From positions 1,275,748-1,339,747 of the forward strand of contig VYZB01000217.1 of assembly GCA_013397455.1 (NCBI GenBank): 64,000 bases of DNA, read 5' to 3'. The notes under the pieces were generated by a model, which saw only the letters and a list, made by a program, of their open reading frames with translations, did not search any database and was not told where the DNA came from. Every line of letters begins with the position of its first letter. Positions within the stretch are counted from its first letter, which is position 1. This stretch comes from Crotophaga sulcirostris (Eukaryota; Chordata; Aves; Cuculiformes; Crotophagidae). The position numbers and the translations under genes are program-made. Shown piece by piece: positions 22,991 to 38,200 of the stretch.

Positions 22991-25900
22991 GAAGTTACTT
23001 AGATGATGCTTAGTGGAAAAGTTAGAAAATTTGTTCTGCCTTGGGTCAAAACAGAACACTTTTACATAATTATACTTACTATTAGTAAAATTAACAAGTA
23101 TCATAACTGAAATATGGACTCCATGGAAACAAAAGTTCAAATCCTGAAGTCAGTTATGCTTGTGACCAAGAAAAACCTAATCCCACTGAGTTTCCATTCT
23201 TCTTATTGTCTTTTGAAATGGAAATTACAGCATGAGGCCTCTCTACAGATGAATTAAATACATCTTCCCCAAAAACAAATGCTTATGCTCATGTTCTTAT
23301 TAAACTACTACTAAATTAACTAAACTTCCATTGACTTGAACTACTGCATAGTCTGACTTTGAAAAGTTTACAATGAGCCCTAAAATGTTGCACGTTTCTT
23401 CCAATCATTGATATATAACCTATTGATAAATATGTTAAGTTGCTACTGCATTTCAGTGACCAGTAAGGTTGTGATGAAAAACAAATACAAACACAACCTT
23501 GTTATAAAATCAGTAAGATTGATTTCAAGAAGGAAAGCATTCCATTTCGTATTATGTTTTCTAAGCAGGGGATGAATTTGTCACCATTTTGATACAAGCA
23601 TGAAGGATACATTCTGATCCTTCATGTAACTCCTCTCCATTAAACAGCTTATGTCCTTCATGCTCTTCATGGGCAATTGCATTTTGCACAAAGCTTTGAC
23701 AGACTCAGAAGCTTTCTCAAGTGGCCCAAGTGGTTTGGTGCTTTTGTTAGCAACCTGTAAAACTGTAAACCCTTAACTTAATCATTCCATCTGATATTTC
23801 AATGCTCAGATACACCTATACAGTTGCACTTTTAGTATCTTATATTCACAGGAGAGAAGGAAAATATGAACAAGTTTTCTGGGCTAAACTAGGTGGCAAA
23901 TTCACTTTCTGAAATTTCTACTTCCTTAATATGATCTGTATAGAACACATTGATTTCAGGACACCCCAGCCATGGTGTCCTCCTGGTCTGCCTTGTGGTA
24001 GAATGGAAAATGAAAATAGTTTATAAAAAACTCTGCACCACTTCCCCATCTCCTTCCTATCCGAAGATCTGCTTCAGAGCGACATCAAAAGAACAGGCCA
24101 AGGCCTTCTCACTCTGAAACTGCTAATTATAACTTCCATTAAAACATACCAGTGAAATGCAATGACCCATTGGGCCACCAGTGATGGCCCAAACCATCAT
24201 TGCTCTTAAGCAAAAACACATACAAGAACAAATATAGAATGAGCAGAACTTATAATGTGAACAAATAATACTGCATAGTTTTGTCTTCACTTTTCATTAA
24301 GCCCATTGTAATGCACTCTCTAATTTGTTTGGCTTCAAATGCCATCTTATTCTGCCAAATCTAATACCGTTATCAGATAGTTTATTCAAAATAGCAAAAG
24401 TGCATATGTTCAGAGGGTGAATTGACTCATTCTGCATTCTCCTGAAGGAAATTTTCCTTCTAACAGGTAGAAACTTTCAAAATAATTGGAATACAATATG
24501 CAAGGGGGAGATCTGCTGGTGTTATTACTTACATTAAGAGAGAAGACTATTATGATTATGCATTCCATATGTGTCAGGTAACATAATTACAGCTTTTGGT
24601 GACTGTAAAAAGGGAACAGTTTATAATGGTTTAAAACATTTCATAGACACAAATTCTACATTCATTTGGCACCAAAGCAAACATGGAATATGCTGTTGAT
24701 TGCAGGAAACACAGATCTTCACTACTGCCGATCAACCCACTAGCAATCTATGTAACACCTGTCACATCATTGCTTTGCCCCAAACCACGCTCACAGGTCT
24801 ACTCATGACAAAGCAGTAAGCCCACAATGCTTAGTAGGAACATAAGGTGTAGGAAGGCTGTCATGTCTGTTTATGATTTCAACATGACATCTAGCTACAG
24901 ACACTTCTTTGAACCAAGTCACGTATCAGATTCCTTGTCCTTAAACATTTTTCTCATTCTGTCAGATATTTGAGCAGTTTCAGAAAAACATTACATTTTT
25001 CCCTGATCTTGCTGTGGGCATTGCTGGCTGAACTTAGAAAAAAAAGAGTAGATGCAGGGAGTATTTTACTTTCTTCTCTCATTCTTCAAGTTCAGCAATG
25101 CAAAAACCTACACTCAAACCCATAAGAGCATTGCCTTGATTATTAACAACCACAGGATGCAGGATAAGAACATAAATATTAGCAATATGTTAAAAAACAT
25201 GAAAAATATTCCAGAAACAACCTTTTGGTCAAAAGCAAAGACTGGCAACAGAGCTATTCTTCACAATGAGGCAAACTCAATGATGTAAATAACCACATTA
25301 ACAAGGCTTCCAATACCTGAGCTAGGTCAAATACCACAGACCACAATACTGCACAACCACATAGGCTCTTCTGGTCATAACTTACAGACAACTGTATTCA
25401 CTGTTGCACTCTGAATTCTCAGAGTGTAACACTTCCTTTCACAGCTCCTTCTGACCTCAGCAAACATGTGACTAAAGACATAAGAAATTTCTGAAACCTA
25501 GCAGTTAGCCAGACAAGAAAAGAATCAGAAGCTTTAGGTCTCACTGTGACAAGCTATAAACACAAAGTTCTTTTAAAAAACACCTCCAATCAGTGCCATT
25601 CAGTGTAAAGGATTTCCTGTTGAGTAATCTACCAGAGTTTTTTTCGTGGCATGTTGATACCAACTGCCAGTTGTTGCTGGACATACGCCTCTCTGCATCA
25701 TCGGCAAGAACATAAGTCAAAAACAAAAAAAGAAAGTGAACTAGTGAATCCTTTGTTTATATGAATATAAACAGAATATTTCCAGTTATTTTTCTAGAGA
25801 AGGGAAGGCACATGTCATGTTTGTATATCATCCAAAAAACCCCATCAGCCTTTGAAAGGGACACATAAACATGTTCTGGATTGCACATTTTCTGTTTGAA

Positions 25901-27536
25901 ATATGCAACTACAGGGGAAAGAAGGAAAGTATTGTAAGAATGTCAAGCATTTCTTTTAAATTCTAATGTGGTGTTTCCTTTCCACCTTTGAAGTAAAAGA
26001 AAAAGAAATTACTGTCATTAAATTTTTCCTCTTGTAAATTTCCAGTAGTCAATTTTATATGGTAAGACTATGGTTATTATTGTTACCCATTTATCTTATA
26101 ATTTCAACTAAATTGAGCAATGAAAATTTTATAGTGCATCCCTAATTGTGGACCAGACTGGAACTGTTCATACAAATTCCAAGCAATTATAAAGCTTTCT
26201 GGGAAACACTGGCAGCAAACACAGAATTAAATGCCTGTAACAGCAAGCCAGATGGGAAACACAGATAAAGAAAATCTCATGGAACTTGATTCTTTTTCCA
26301 AAACTCTGGTATTATTTAAATTAACCTGGGACTCAAATATACTCACAACAGATTAAAATGAGGACTGTTAGGTGTAATAACTAGATCATAAGTATTCCAA
26401 ACATTCCCTAAACACACACAACCTCCCCCCTCAAATTGGCGTTATACGCTCTGTAAGATTAGACATAGATATAACAAGACAATTAGGTCTACTGTCTGTA
26501 AAGGCAAAATATTATAATTCCATGTCTTACTGTCACAACATCACAAAAATAATATTGTGGTTTTAAATGGATGATACTTTCTGTCTTCAGCATTATTAAT
26601 GAAATGTAATAGGGAGGGTATTAATCCTTTGAACATAGCAGAAAAAGGCCTTGCAGCCCTTCTTGACTTCCTAGCACACAGTATTGCTTCATCCTCAAAC
26701 CATTGCATTCTCCAGACCACCAGGCAGGGGAAACTCTCTGGGTGATGCTGGTGGGTATCTCAGCTTGAATCTGGACTCAAGGAGGGGACTACCTGTCACA
26801 GGGGCTTCCATTGTCTCATCTCTCCAGCCTACAGTTCTGGTGAGAAGAAATGCTAGGGGTGGGTTATGTAGGAAAGACTCACTTTTTAAAGGCCTGAATC
26901 TAGCAATATAACTCATGTCATAGCCTGTCACTTTTCACCATGATTGTATTTCAGTAATACACTTTCAAAAGTATTTGAAGGCAAATACATGCCAGTGTAT
27001 GGTTAAGAGCTGATACCCCCCAGCATGTTAAATTATCAGCCATCATTAATACCTGAACTATATATATAGTTATTTTTATTTTCCAGTTCTCAGAAATAGC
27101 AATATGAATTTCATTTCAACTAATACTGCTTTTAGTATTAGAGCTCCGTTGCCACTTGCTTTGATGTTGACGTGGGACTGTGACAGGGGATTGTGACAGA
27201 GGACTGAGAACACCATTGTCTTGGTAGCATCTCTCAGCAGCTCCCACTTCAATCAGACAAAATCACCAATCAAAGAGAACTTAATGAATACATTTTTAAA
27301 ACTGTTACCCATAGCAAATATCAGTAAATTACCCACTATGAAATTTTCCAAACGCCCCTAGTTCTTTGTGATCACAGCTCTTCCTCAGCTTTCCCATGGT
27401 CATTTTATTGGAGGACTTTGTTTCATTTACTTCTTAAGAAAAATGAGAAGTTGAAATATCTCCTGCTGTGCTTCTTCACATTGTGCCTACAGGAAGCAGA
27501 GAATGGCTACTATTAAAAAAACCAAAAAGTCATATT
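22991..27536. other. AT-rich unique DNA
   Basis: This is about 4.5 kb without recognised genes or transposons. It contains a compact imperfect hairpin at 24159-24203 and a locally G+C-richer stretch at about 26640-26930 with overlapping open frames on both strands but no recognisable motif. A 16-bp AT-rich palindrome lies at 27056-27071. Confidence 0.55.
24159..24203. repeat. Imperfect inverted repeat, 45 bp hairpin
   Basis: Two nested perfect stems are seen: GCAATGA (24159-24165) pairs with TCATTGC (24197-24203), and TTGGGCCA (24170-24177) pairs with TGGCCCAA (24185-24192). The loop is 7 nt, and a symmetrical 4/4 internal loop (CCCA/ACCA) separates the stems. Function is unknown. Confidence 0.7.
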
Positions 27537-29236
27537 CATAGAATCACAGGCTGACTGATGCTGGAAGTGACTTTTTGAGATCATATTCCAATCCCCTTGC
27601 TCAAGCAGTGTCACTTAGAGCAGGATCATGTGTAGTCACGTTTTGAATATTTCCATGCAAAAAACCTCTACAATATCTCTGGCAGCCTATGCCAGTTTAT
27701 AATCATCCTCACACTAAAAAAATAGAAGGTGTTTTCTTGTGTTCCGATGAAAGTTTGTGTGTTTCAGTTTCTATCCAGTGCTTCTTGTTTTGTCTGTGGA
27801 CACTACTGAGAAAAATCTGTCTCCCTCTTCTTCATTTCCTACCATCTATTATGCACATTGAGAAGATTATCCTGAGTCTTCTCACTCCAAGCTGAAGAGT
27901 CCCGTCTGTCTTGTGCTATTCTCATATTAGAGATGCTCCAGTCCCTCAATCAACTTCCTTGAGTCCAGTCGTACTTTGTACTCACTCCAATAAATCCATA
28001 TTTTGTAACGGGGAACCCAGAATGGGACCCAGCACTCCAGATAGGGCCTAACACAGTTCTGAATAGAAGGGAAGGATCAACTTCTTTGACCTGCTGGTGA
28101 TGTTCTGCCTAATGCAGCCCAGAAGGCTGTTGGTCCTCTTTGATGAGAGGTCATCTTTACATTGCCAACTCATGGTGAGTTTGTTGTTCAATAAGTCTCC
28201 ACGTCCTTCTCTGCAGAGCTGCTGTCCTCAGTCACCCCTCAGTGAGTACAGGTTCCTGCGGCTGTACCTCCTCAAGGCCAAGACCCTGCATTTTCCTTTG
28301 TTGAACTGTGTGAGATTCCTGTCTGCCCAGTTCTTCAGCCAGACAAGGTCCCTCTGGATGGCAGCACAACCTTCTGGCATATCAGCAACTCCTTCCATTT
28401 TTATATTGTATGCAGACTTACTGAGGGTGCACCTTGCATCAGTGCAGAGTTCCTCAGTGAAGATGTTAAACAGTAATAGGCTTGGTATTGTCCCCTGAGG
28501 TAAACCGCTAATGTCTAGTCTCCAAGCAGACTTTGTGCCTCTATTAACAACCCTCTCAGACCAGACAATGCACCAGTTTTCAATCTACCTGTCCATCCAT
28601 TTATTTGTCCTGCACATTGTTAGATTGTCTATGGAGGTTTTATGTGTCAAAGGCCTCACTAAAGTCAAGCATGACTTCACCTTCATAAATACACATTGAC
28701 AATTTTTGATCGCTTTTTTGTTCTTTGTGTGCTTGGAAACATTTTCCAAGGGTATATTCTTAATCTTAATCTTTTCCAAGAGTATATTCTCAACCACCTT
28801 TCTAGGTACTGAGGTGATACTAAATCATCCATAGTTCCTCAGATCTTCCTTTTTTAAGATAGGAGTGCCATTTATTCTCTTCCAGGTTTCAGAAATATTT
28901 CTCAGTTGCCATAACCTTTCAAAGATAATCAAGTGTGTCCTTGCAATGACATCAGCCACCACCCTCAGTATTCATGGGTGCAACCTGTCAGATGCAATAA
29001 ACTTATGTATGTCCAGCCTGCTCGGGTTCTCTCTATTCCTTTTCCCCTAATGATAAACCTTCCTTCCTTCAGACCTTTCCACTGGTATCAGTGGCCTGGG
29101 CTTCCTGAAAGCCTGTCTTAAAAGTGACTAATAAGACAAAAAAGGCATTGTGTACTTCAGCCTTTTCTATGTCATTCTTGAATATATTCTTTACTTCATT
29201 CAGCAGTGGGGCCTTGTTTTCCCTAGTCTTCATTCA
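27537..29236 (-). mobile_element. Degenerate CR1 LINE fragment, about 1.7 kb, minus strand
   Basis: This is an old antisense CR1. The left end is the complement of the 3' tail (CATAGAATCACAGG, then GGAAGTGA). The minus strand shows decayed ORF2 text: GLTK/FMKVKSCLT-like sequence near 28690, and motif A readable in a second frame as LDFSEAFDT near 28640-28675, followed at once by a stop. Further right is the complement of the linker that runs through AAGGCATT...CAGCCTTTTC near 29130-29170. Many indels and stops show that it is much older than the copies at 59448 and 61981. The 133-codon open frame on the plus strand (28097-28498) is an antisense shadow. The right edge is approximate. Confidence 0.88.
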
Positions 29237-32200
29237 GGAAGCTTTCCCTGAAAGCTACAGGCACATTAACAGCAACTGCAAAGAATTAGAATTTTGATTA
29301 AGCTCTGAGTTCTGCATACGTAGAAAAAATGTTAAAATAATCTGAATGTTGAAGACAAGAATACATAAAGCTCGGTACAAAGTACTTCAGTGTTATTTGA
29401 AGGCTGTGTTAGAAATCCAATAGTGACTATGCAGAAACTTTCAAAAGAAGTATACAGATTTGCGCCTTTACCAAGTGTCTTCAAGTCATAATGAGGAAAA
29501 ATAACTGGCTAATGATATATTATCAGTATTGCTGGTTTATTCTCCAGGATTCTTAAAAAGAGAGTTTAATTCTTTCCCAATTAGCACCAAACTGTTATGC
29601 AGTTCTATGGGGTTGCTGCTGTTAGTTTAGATATGTGAAAATCTCATCAAAACTCAAATTTTATTTGGAGAAATTACACCTATTTTCCTAAAACTTAGAC
29701 AAATACTTCCTCTTCTTCTGCTGAAGAGTTGTGATTTTGCAGCTCTTTCAAATCCATTTTTTTTCCTCAGAACTGGACATCTTTATGCTGCAGAGTGAGA
29801 TCATTTCCTCAGCTGAATAATATCTTTACAAATCCAATGATATGATCCAAAAGAACTAAAATGATATCAGTTTTGTGCTTAAAAAGTGTCCCTTTCATGT
29901 TCTCCCAACTAGTGGATTGTGAATTTCAACTTGACACTATCACAATTTTTTTCAATACTGAGCAAAACAAGAAAAGTAAGAGTATTTGCACAGTCTACTC
30001 TATTCAGTATCTTCTAATTCTTTGTGGTTCCTGTTAACAAATATTTCATATTGACAGAATATTGCTGCAGCTTTCCTGAATCATCATTAGGTTTTGGGAA
30101 AGCATTTTTCAGACCCATTTCATTATCATGTGTAACAAACTAATTTTAATAATATGAATTAATCAGGGGGTCCAGCATAAACTCAGATAAAAATGATGAG
30201 TTGTCCTCCTTTTCAGAATTACACATTTGCTATGAATACATTTGTTACACAATACATTTTCATACACTGAAATTCCAAATTTTTTTTGAGAATTTTTTTT
30301 TCTTTAAATGTCTGAAAAAATATTTTTTATAGCAACTTGCTGTGTTCATAGTCAGACACCTCATTAATAAAGTATCTGCTATACAGTCACCTTTATCACA
30401 TCCAATGTCTAATCTCATTAATGCCATTGAATTACTTCTATTCTCAAGTACAACCCATAAAAAAAATAATATTCCATGAAAATCTTCAATGACAATGGAG
30501 AAGTTGTTTGTGTTTCTCGTATTTACCAAACCGAAGCTTTTAAGATTGTATTTGTCCTCTCTGATCTTCCACGGAAAAATGAGAGATAACCAAGACATGA
30601 ATTTTCACAATCTCTCCACCCAATAAATTTTAAAACAATCAATCATTTGGCCTAAAAGTCCCTTGAAAGATAAAAAAAATAATTTCTCTTTCTCCTCAGT
30701 CACTTGGTTTGCGACATCCTGAGGACATGCAACGAGAGTGGTTAAGGATTCCTCAGTATTCATCAATGTTTGTAGCTCTGTGACCTCTATTTTGGAGACA
30801 GTGGAAAGAAGCATGTTTCACATGGAAATTCCTGCATTAAATGATTCAAAGAAGATCAGAGCAGAAGCAGTTGCTTGAGTCCTTCCCCTGGAATCATGCT
30901 TCTGCTAACATTGCATAACTCGTAATTATAATTTCAAGAGATTTTTCTCCCTGAATTATATTACTGTCTATTCAACCATATCCGTCATGGATAGGATGTT
31001 TCATCCAATCCCAAAATGTCACAAGGTTTCAAGGTTAATCTTCTTCTCCAAATGGGTTTCCTTTCCTCCAGATTCTGGAGAATATTTTCAATTGCTGAAG
31101 TGCTTTTTTGTTGGCAAGCCTGTCTGAACATCTTTTTCAGCTATTGCTGCTTCTGCTGGCTTTGAAATGTAAGATGTTCCATATAACAGCCTCCAGCTAT
31201 GCCAGAGACTGCTTCTCACTCTCTGATTTGCCATGTGATTAGCACTCATTAGCAATGCTTAACGGTTCCAAAGGTGATGCTGTTTCCAACATCATCTTTG
31301 AGATTTATTGCTATCCAGAATCTTTCTGAACGACATCCTGCACACGTACAAGAGCTGATATAAAAGTGCCTCACTAATACGAACATTAACCTTGAGTTCC
31401 AGTGTTCCTAATGTTCAGAAAACTGTGAGAGGATGTTTTCCTTATATGCAGCCTGTAAATTTGTAGAACCACAAAATCTGGGAGAGAGGGGATGTCATCT
31501 CTGAAGATTCTTGTTTGTAAACTAAACAAAGCAAAGTAAAAACAGTTCCTGGAGTGATAAACTCTGGGTATATATACTCAGTAAATTAAAATTGTGGGAC
31601 CCATGGAAAGTTTAAAATTATACAGAAGCATTGCATATCTCTTTAAAAGGATCAAACCACTAATAAAACAGTTCTTAATATTTTAGTGTTTTTACTGTGT
31701 CATAAATATGTTACTGATACGGCACTTTTCTAAAGAACACAAGGCAAAGGGCCACTTCATTTTAAGCAGCAGAATGAGTTTCAAACGAGCTACAGATAAA
31801 GTTGCTGACTTACAAAAGCTTTTATCAGACTTATGATGGATTTTACAGAAGGGAAACTCTATATGACCCATGTGATTTGTTTTCATTTACAAAGGTGAAG
31901 AGGCTTTGACTTTAAAAATGGAACTTTTTCTTCTTGTGCCAAATGTAAACAATTTAACATCCATTTCCCATCCAAATATTTTAACAGTTCAAAAGACTTT
32001 ATATGAATCTTATCTGTATTATATTTCCTGCTGATTGGCAGTGCCTCATGTTTCAAATTGAAAGCCAAAAATATGTTGGCTCTGAACAGAGACAGGAAAC
32101 AAATAACAAAGAAAACTGGGAAATAAACATAATGAGTAGTTATGAAGTGCTGAAAACTATACTTAGTGTTTGAGTTCTCGTTGGTTCTTAGATTTAAATG

Positions 32201-35200
32201 CTGCCATATTGATTTATGTCTGGGAAGCCTTGTTTAGAAAAAAAGCAGAAGCAAAAACCTTTGAGTATTTTGTCAACAAGAAAACATAGTTTATATTATC
32301 TTCAAAGCTCACATCTATTCCTGACCTGACTGACTCCATACACTTTACAGTAGAGCACTTTGTTATTTTCAGGATAGGCACACATTGTATAAAGTAATCA
32401 CCATTCCCAGGGGAAGTGCATGGATCTATTACTCACAGTCATCCCAATGACTGAACAAGGCTGATGCTCAACTCAACTGAAGAATCCTGTCCTGGTTGTC
32501 ATCATGGTTGGAAACAGAACTGACGTGCTTTTTTACAGCAGACAATGCAGACATTGGAAAAAAAGATAAAATAAATTGTCCCTAAAAGAATGTCTTCGTG
32601 TTCTTTTTTGAAAGCCACGCAATCTCATATCTGGCTTATTTTAAAAGAGGAGGTTAACCAAACATAAAGAACAATTAGACTTAAAAAAGGGCAAGCGCTG
32701 CCCTGACAAGTCAACATTGTAAAGTCCTAAACAGGTATGTAGAATCAAAATGCACACCAGTCTTGTAACTGTTCTATGGTACGTTGGATGTCAGTTCATT
32801 CCAATGACTTTTCTGTATTCTGTATTATTGGGAAGCACCTTTTCTTCCAGTCCAGTTATTTTAAAGATGTATAATCCAGAATTCTTATGTATTCTCTTTC
32901 AAAATTCTATATATAGGCATTTTCCCGTCCTCTCATTCTTAATATACAAGTTAAGTGAACAGGATAAGATATATACTAAATTACTGCTATTATTTCCTCT
33001 GTCACACAGCAGAGATTCAAAACTTCCAAATAGTCTTTTTTAAGACTATTATGCAGTGAAGACATAACAAAAGAGTGCTATGAAGTACCACATTCTCTCT
33101 GTCAGAAGGGTCACTATACAAACACAGTCTCAACCTCAGGACCCCATTCTTACAGTTCCTTGTTATGTGGAAGAAGGCTTATCTTCAGTAGCAGTTTGCA
33201 GCCTGTGGCTCTAGTTCAACAACATCGTCACATGATGAATGCTGGACCAAATTTCTAATGGTGATCAAAGTAATACCCACACAACTAAGACCTCTTTTAT
33301 CTTATCAACATTAGCTTCACTGCAACCAAAAATGGTGTGATTACAAGCTATGACATGTTACAGAGGTTACATTAACTCTTTTTCTTCTTATTCAGTACTC
33401 TTTTGCCCCTATCAGTTCAAAAATTTCATTTTGCTTTTGCAGTGCCTGCATTTTTTCTCCCTCAGTCCTGTCAATCAAACCAATAATTGCCTTCACAACT
33501 TCAGATTACCAGCCATCCTGACTTTGCATCCTGCTAAGCTGAAGTCCAATTACCCATCTTGATATAAATCTATCAGGCTTTGTGCAAGGAGCAAAGGAGG
33601 AAGAGTGCTTCTTCAGCTGTAAAAACGTCCCATACCATTAATCAATGCCTGGACTTAAGCCTTTAACTGGAGCAAGGCTGAGGCTGGTGGAGATTTCATT
33701 CTCCAGGTCACTAGACAGTCTATTTCTTTGAGAACTTAATTTGGAAAAATTTATTTGCAACTACAAACTCCATGTAAAATGTTAAAACATCAGTATGAAA
33801 CAGGGTCAAGGATTGTGAGTACCCTGACATAAAAACTTTAGAACAGCAACAATATCCTACACTCAGAGGCAGGTGATAGGCAGAAAGCCCATGGATGGGA
33901 AGATACGTAGCAGAGGAGGGGTCTCCCCCTTCAAATGTCCATGTGCTTTGATACAGAAAAATGTGGGAAGGAATCAGGTGTTTTCTGGTGAAGAATGATG
34001 CCAGTCCTTCATTCATTACTCTAGTGCTGTTGTTCTCCCGGTCACATAGTTGGAGTACCACTAAGGAGTGGGAAGGATTAGAGTACCACCATGGATTCAG
34101 CCATTCTTACCAACAAAAGTTTTCTCTTTGTAGCATCCTTCAACCTTCAGACAGCTACGAAAATATAACAGCCTAAATGCTTTCTCCTTGTTAGATATTG
34201 CGACCACGTAAAAGACTTCTTGCATTGGTTACATTTAATCCTTTGCTCAACAGATCTCAAGTAGCTTTCATATGTAAATTACATGTTAATTCCTACAATT
34301 CTAGTTATATCAATGGATATCTTATGTCATAATAGACAAGGATATGATTGGTAAGAACAGGGAGATAAGTGCAGTTAAGCTTCATATATAAGATTTCTCT
34401 CCTTTTTTTTAAGCCATATCTTCACTTAAACTAAACTTAGAGTCTGAGTGATTTGTATGCTTAAATATTTGCATGAGTTTTTTCCCTGTACTCATACCAG
34501 GGAACATGAAATGGTGCACTATCTCCATTACCATCATGCTCCTGCCTCCAGGAGAGACTGTTTTTACACTAAAATAGGACTTCTACAAAGGCACAACTGC
34601 ATGATTGTCACCCACTTTCACGCCTGTACAATTGCTTCTATTTCAGGAAAGTCTCACTTGTAAACGTATATGTATTTTTTCATTCCAGGTTGAACCAAAA
34701 TGTTTTTACATATCTTAGATTCAATCATATGGGAGTATAGCAGTTATTGAAGAGATGGAATGGTTAATTACATCAGAGGATATGATGATTAAGTTTAGAA
34801 ATATGCAGCAAAAGTATATTCAAGGTGTAAGTAACTTATCAACAAAGTTTTTTGGCAAACTAAAAAAACCCACCTCAGTCAATACAGAATTGTTCAACCC
34901 ATTGAAAATTTCTACAGTGTAATAGTTCATAAGATTTCCATACTGTATATTGTGGACTGAGAACAATGTCCAGGTAAATATTGGGTCTATTCATAGTTAA
35001 ATTCAGTAACATATTATCCATAGAAACTTATGCTGAATGAGCTCTGGAATTTTAATTTGGTTTCAAGGTTTTCAACATTTTGCTAGATTACACTTTTAAA
35101 AGTTTGCAATCATCAGTTATATCTCCAGGTTTTGTGGGAAAATTATGAATAACAATTCACAACTGACATCTTCACAGAACAGTGCAGGCCTTAGCTCTCT

Positions 35201-38200
35201 AAGAGGAGAAAAAAGTTGCGGCTCTGCCACGCAACACTGAATTCTGTACATCTTTTACCTTATCTCCTAGGAGTCTCAGGTCTGGGTGAACTTTTTCCAA
35301 ACAATACCAACTGTTGCTTAAATTTATGACAGTTTGAACTCAGTTTAAAAATACAACAAACAGCAGATAACTGTTTTGAGTTGTTGTAGAGGCTTTTTAC
35401 TGTGTAAGATGCCACTGTTTGTCTGTAATTACATTACGTATGGATAAGTGCTTTTTTTAACCTAAGAAAACTTTCTCCTTTGTATGGTACACGCTTGATC
35501 TCTGAAAATCATGTCATTTTCAATTGCCCTATACTAGAAATGTTTACACCTTGAGGGGTAAAGTCATACCTTCAGGTGTCTGTTTTATTTCTGAAAGAAT
35601 CAGATGTTTTCAGCTTAGGAAGTGGAAACCCCAAGGTAAGAAACGGTTTCTCTGATAATGTTTTTGAACAGGCACGTTCATAGAAAGAAAGCTCTGACTG
35701 ACCTAACCTCTGTTAGTGAACTTTAGACAATTATGTACTCTCCTGATCTGTCTAGTAAATAGAGATTTAGCCAGATAAACTGCTTTAGTTACAAAGCACA
35801 CCCTTACACACAATGATTGCAAAGAATTACTTGACTAGAGACCAGCAAATAACATCTCATTTTGAACCCATAATTTGAAATGTGAATTTTAAAATACCAA
35901 TGCTCAGCTCCTTGGTTTATAACAGAATTATGAGCCTTGCTATTTTAAAAATGCTGAAATAAACAACAGAGTATACCTGATTTTCACAATACATAGCTTA
36001 GTTTAAACATATGTCATTGATTGACAATTAATAACATGTTCACAACCCAAATAAACTAGCAAAGTTTCAAACACTACACTTCACAACAGAGCTTCTCATC
36101 CTTCCATCAATCACACTTCATATCAAATGAACAATTTTGAGTTGCTGTGATATTTTTAGTTGACAAGCTGTAAACACTGATTATAGAGTTCAACATGTGA
36201 TTCTTACAACCATTCCACAGTTCTGATTTTTTAACCAGAACTGTTTGAAACATAAGTTGAAATCATCTTAGAAACTAGACTCAGATTACATCTCTTAGAA
36301 TTTCTCCATTCCAGTTCTTTTATTGGCAAGATGCACACTTCAACTTCATCTTTACAACAGGTATAATTTATCTAGCCACATTCACTTCAGTAATTAAGCT
36401 AATAATTAAGACCTTTTGCTGCACCCCAAAGCTATGGGGGCAGGCATTTGCCTCAGCTCTGTGCTGCACTCATATCAGTCCATATCGTATAAATGAAAAC
36501 ACATAAATTCTCCTTAAGTATCATACCTCAACTTTATCTCTGGAGAATACGCACTTAGCACATCACTCTAATTGCATTCTTTGTTTGGATATGAGAAGAG
36601 CTAATACACTGAAAAATTATTACCACCTTTCTCCAGTTAAGTCTTTAATAAATAGGTTCTTCCTAGATTGTTCACTTTTTTTTGTGTTCAAGAATACCCC
36701 AGGCATCTATATAAAAGGTCTTCAGTGAATGAACTACATAGTTTTTCTGTCGTTACTCTGTTCAGGTAGATCTGTCTGTCTTTTTTAAGGCTAGACTAGA
36801 AGAGGTCTCTTAGTTTAATATTCTGGGGCTTGTCTTCTAGGAGGTTATGGTAGTCCTCATGGGACTCAGTAACTTGTGTACAGTCATGGATTTTTATTTA
36901 GATATAATTTCTGTGATTATGACACCTGCAACTTTTTGTTCTACTGAGCTAAGCACTGACAAAAAATCCTTCTTATATTCTTGTTATGACATGGGACCCT
37001 GTTGCAGGCAGACCTTATCATGCTGTGCATTCTGAAAACAACAGGCATGAGCATCTGAAATAGACAATCAGAGAAGAGTAAGACAAAGGAAAGCATACAC
37101 CTTATTTTTTCCCCTAGTCTCCAGTTATTTTCAGGTTTGGAGATGTCCTGAACTTAATGTAAGCAATACATTTCATAATACCCAAGGGATCTCTTGTTCA
37201 AGTGCTTGTCCACTCTCCGTTTCAAAGTACATAAACTCCTTGACTTGTGTCAAAATGTCAGTTTAGATATTCCAAAAAGATGACATTTTAACCCCAGCAT
37301 GGAAGCAGGAAAAAGTTAGCAATACTAATAGATGTCTGATATATGTCTTTAACCTATTTCCACACAGTGATTTGCTATAATTAAAAGCAAACACAAAACC
37401 AAAATCCTCTGTGAGATAAATTATCTTATTTCAGAACAAGGAATTTACCACCAGAACTGGCTAGAATTTTTTCAAAACATCCCATCTCTTCTATCTCCTA
37501 CCATCTCTGGCCAACTCTCCCAAGGTCAACAGTGCAATTTTCATTTACTCGCAAAGAATCAATGAAGAAGTGAAATCCTGGCTTGTTTTTGTTAACGTGT
37601 CCAACATACTAAAACATCCAGCATTTTCTAATCTCCTTGACAGATTTCCTCCTCAATTTTTTTTGAAGTGGTGCTGTTTTAACAACAGTTCTTGTATATC
37701 CCTAATGCACAATGTTGACTCCAGTAATGAGTTCTGATGATGAATCTCAACTTGGATTACAGTCACATTACCTCTGGGGTGATGTAACTGATAAACAAAA
37801 CACTCCGTTAGGCAGTCATTTGGAAAAATACATCCTTCAGTTAACAAAACAAATATTGCATCCTTATGATTCTGCTGTTGTACACAAGGAGCAAAAAATG
37901 AAAAAGAAAAAGCAACCAACAGAAAAACTCAGAAACTTTAGGAAGGTTTTCAGTATTTGCTTTGTTTCTCTCCCTCAGAGGAATTAATAAGCTAGACATT
38001 CAGGAAAGCCATTACTTCCAACCCCTTGTTTAATTTTTTTCCGTAGCTCTGGATTGTTTAGATTTGTGCTGAATGGCACTATCAGATACAGCTCCAATTG
38101 AATACAAAATTGTCCATTACACCTCACCCCATTATACATTCCATCATTCACAGGATTTTATTTCTAGAAAGTACATTATGGAGGAGAGATCGCCTTTAGG

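Noticed and set aside
27056..27071. 16-bp perfect palindrome AACTATATATATAGTT
   Set aside because: It is mostly an alternating TA run, which is self-complementary by nature; common in AT-rich DNA.
28097..28498. 133-codon open frame on the plus strand
   Set aside because: It is the antisense of the degenerate minus-strand CR1 at 27537-29236, and the translation has no domain.
30260..31200. Chain of minus-strand frames that might be a decayed processed gene
   Set aside because: The frames change repeatedly and are separated by many stops; no motif, poly(A) tail or flanking duplication was found.
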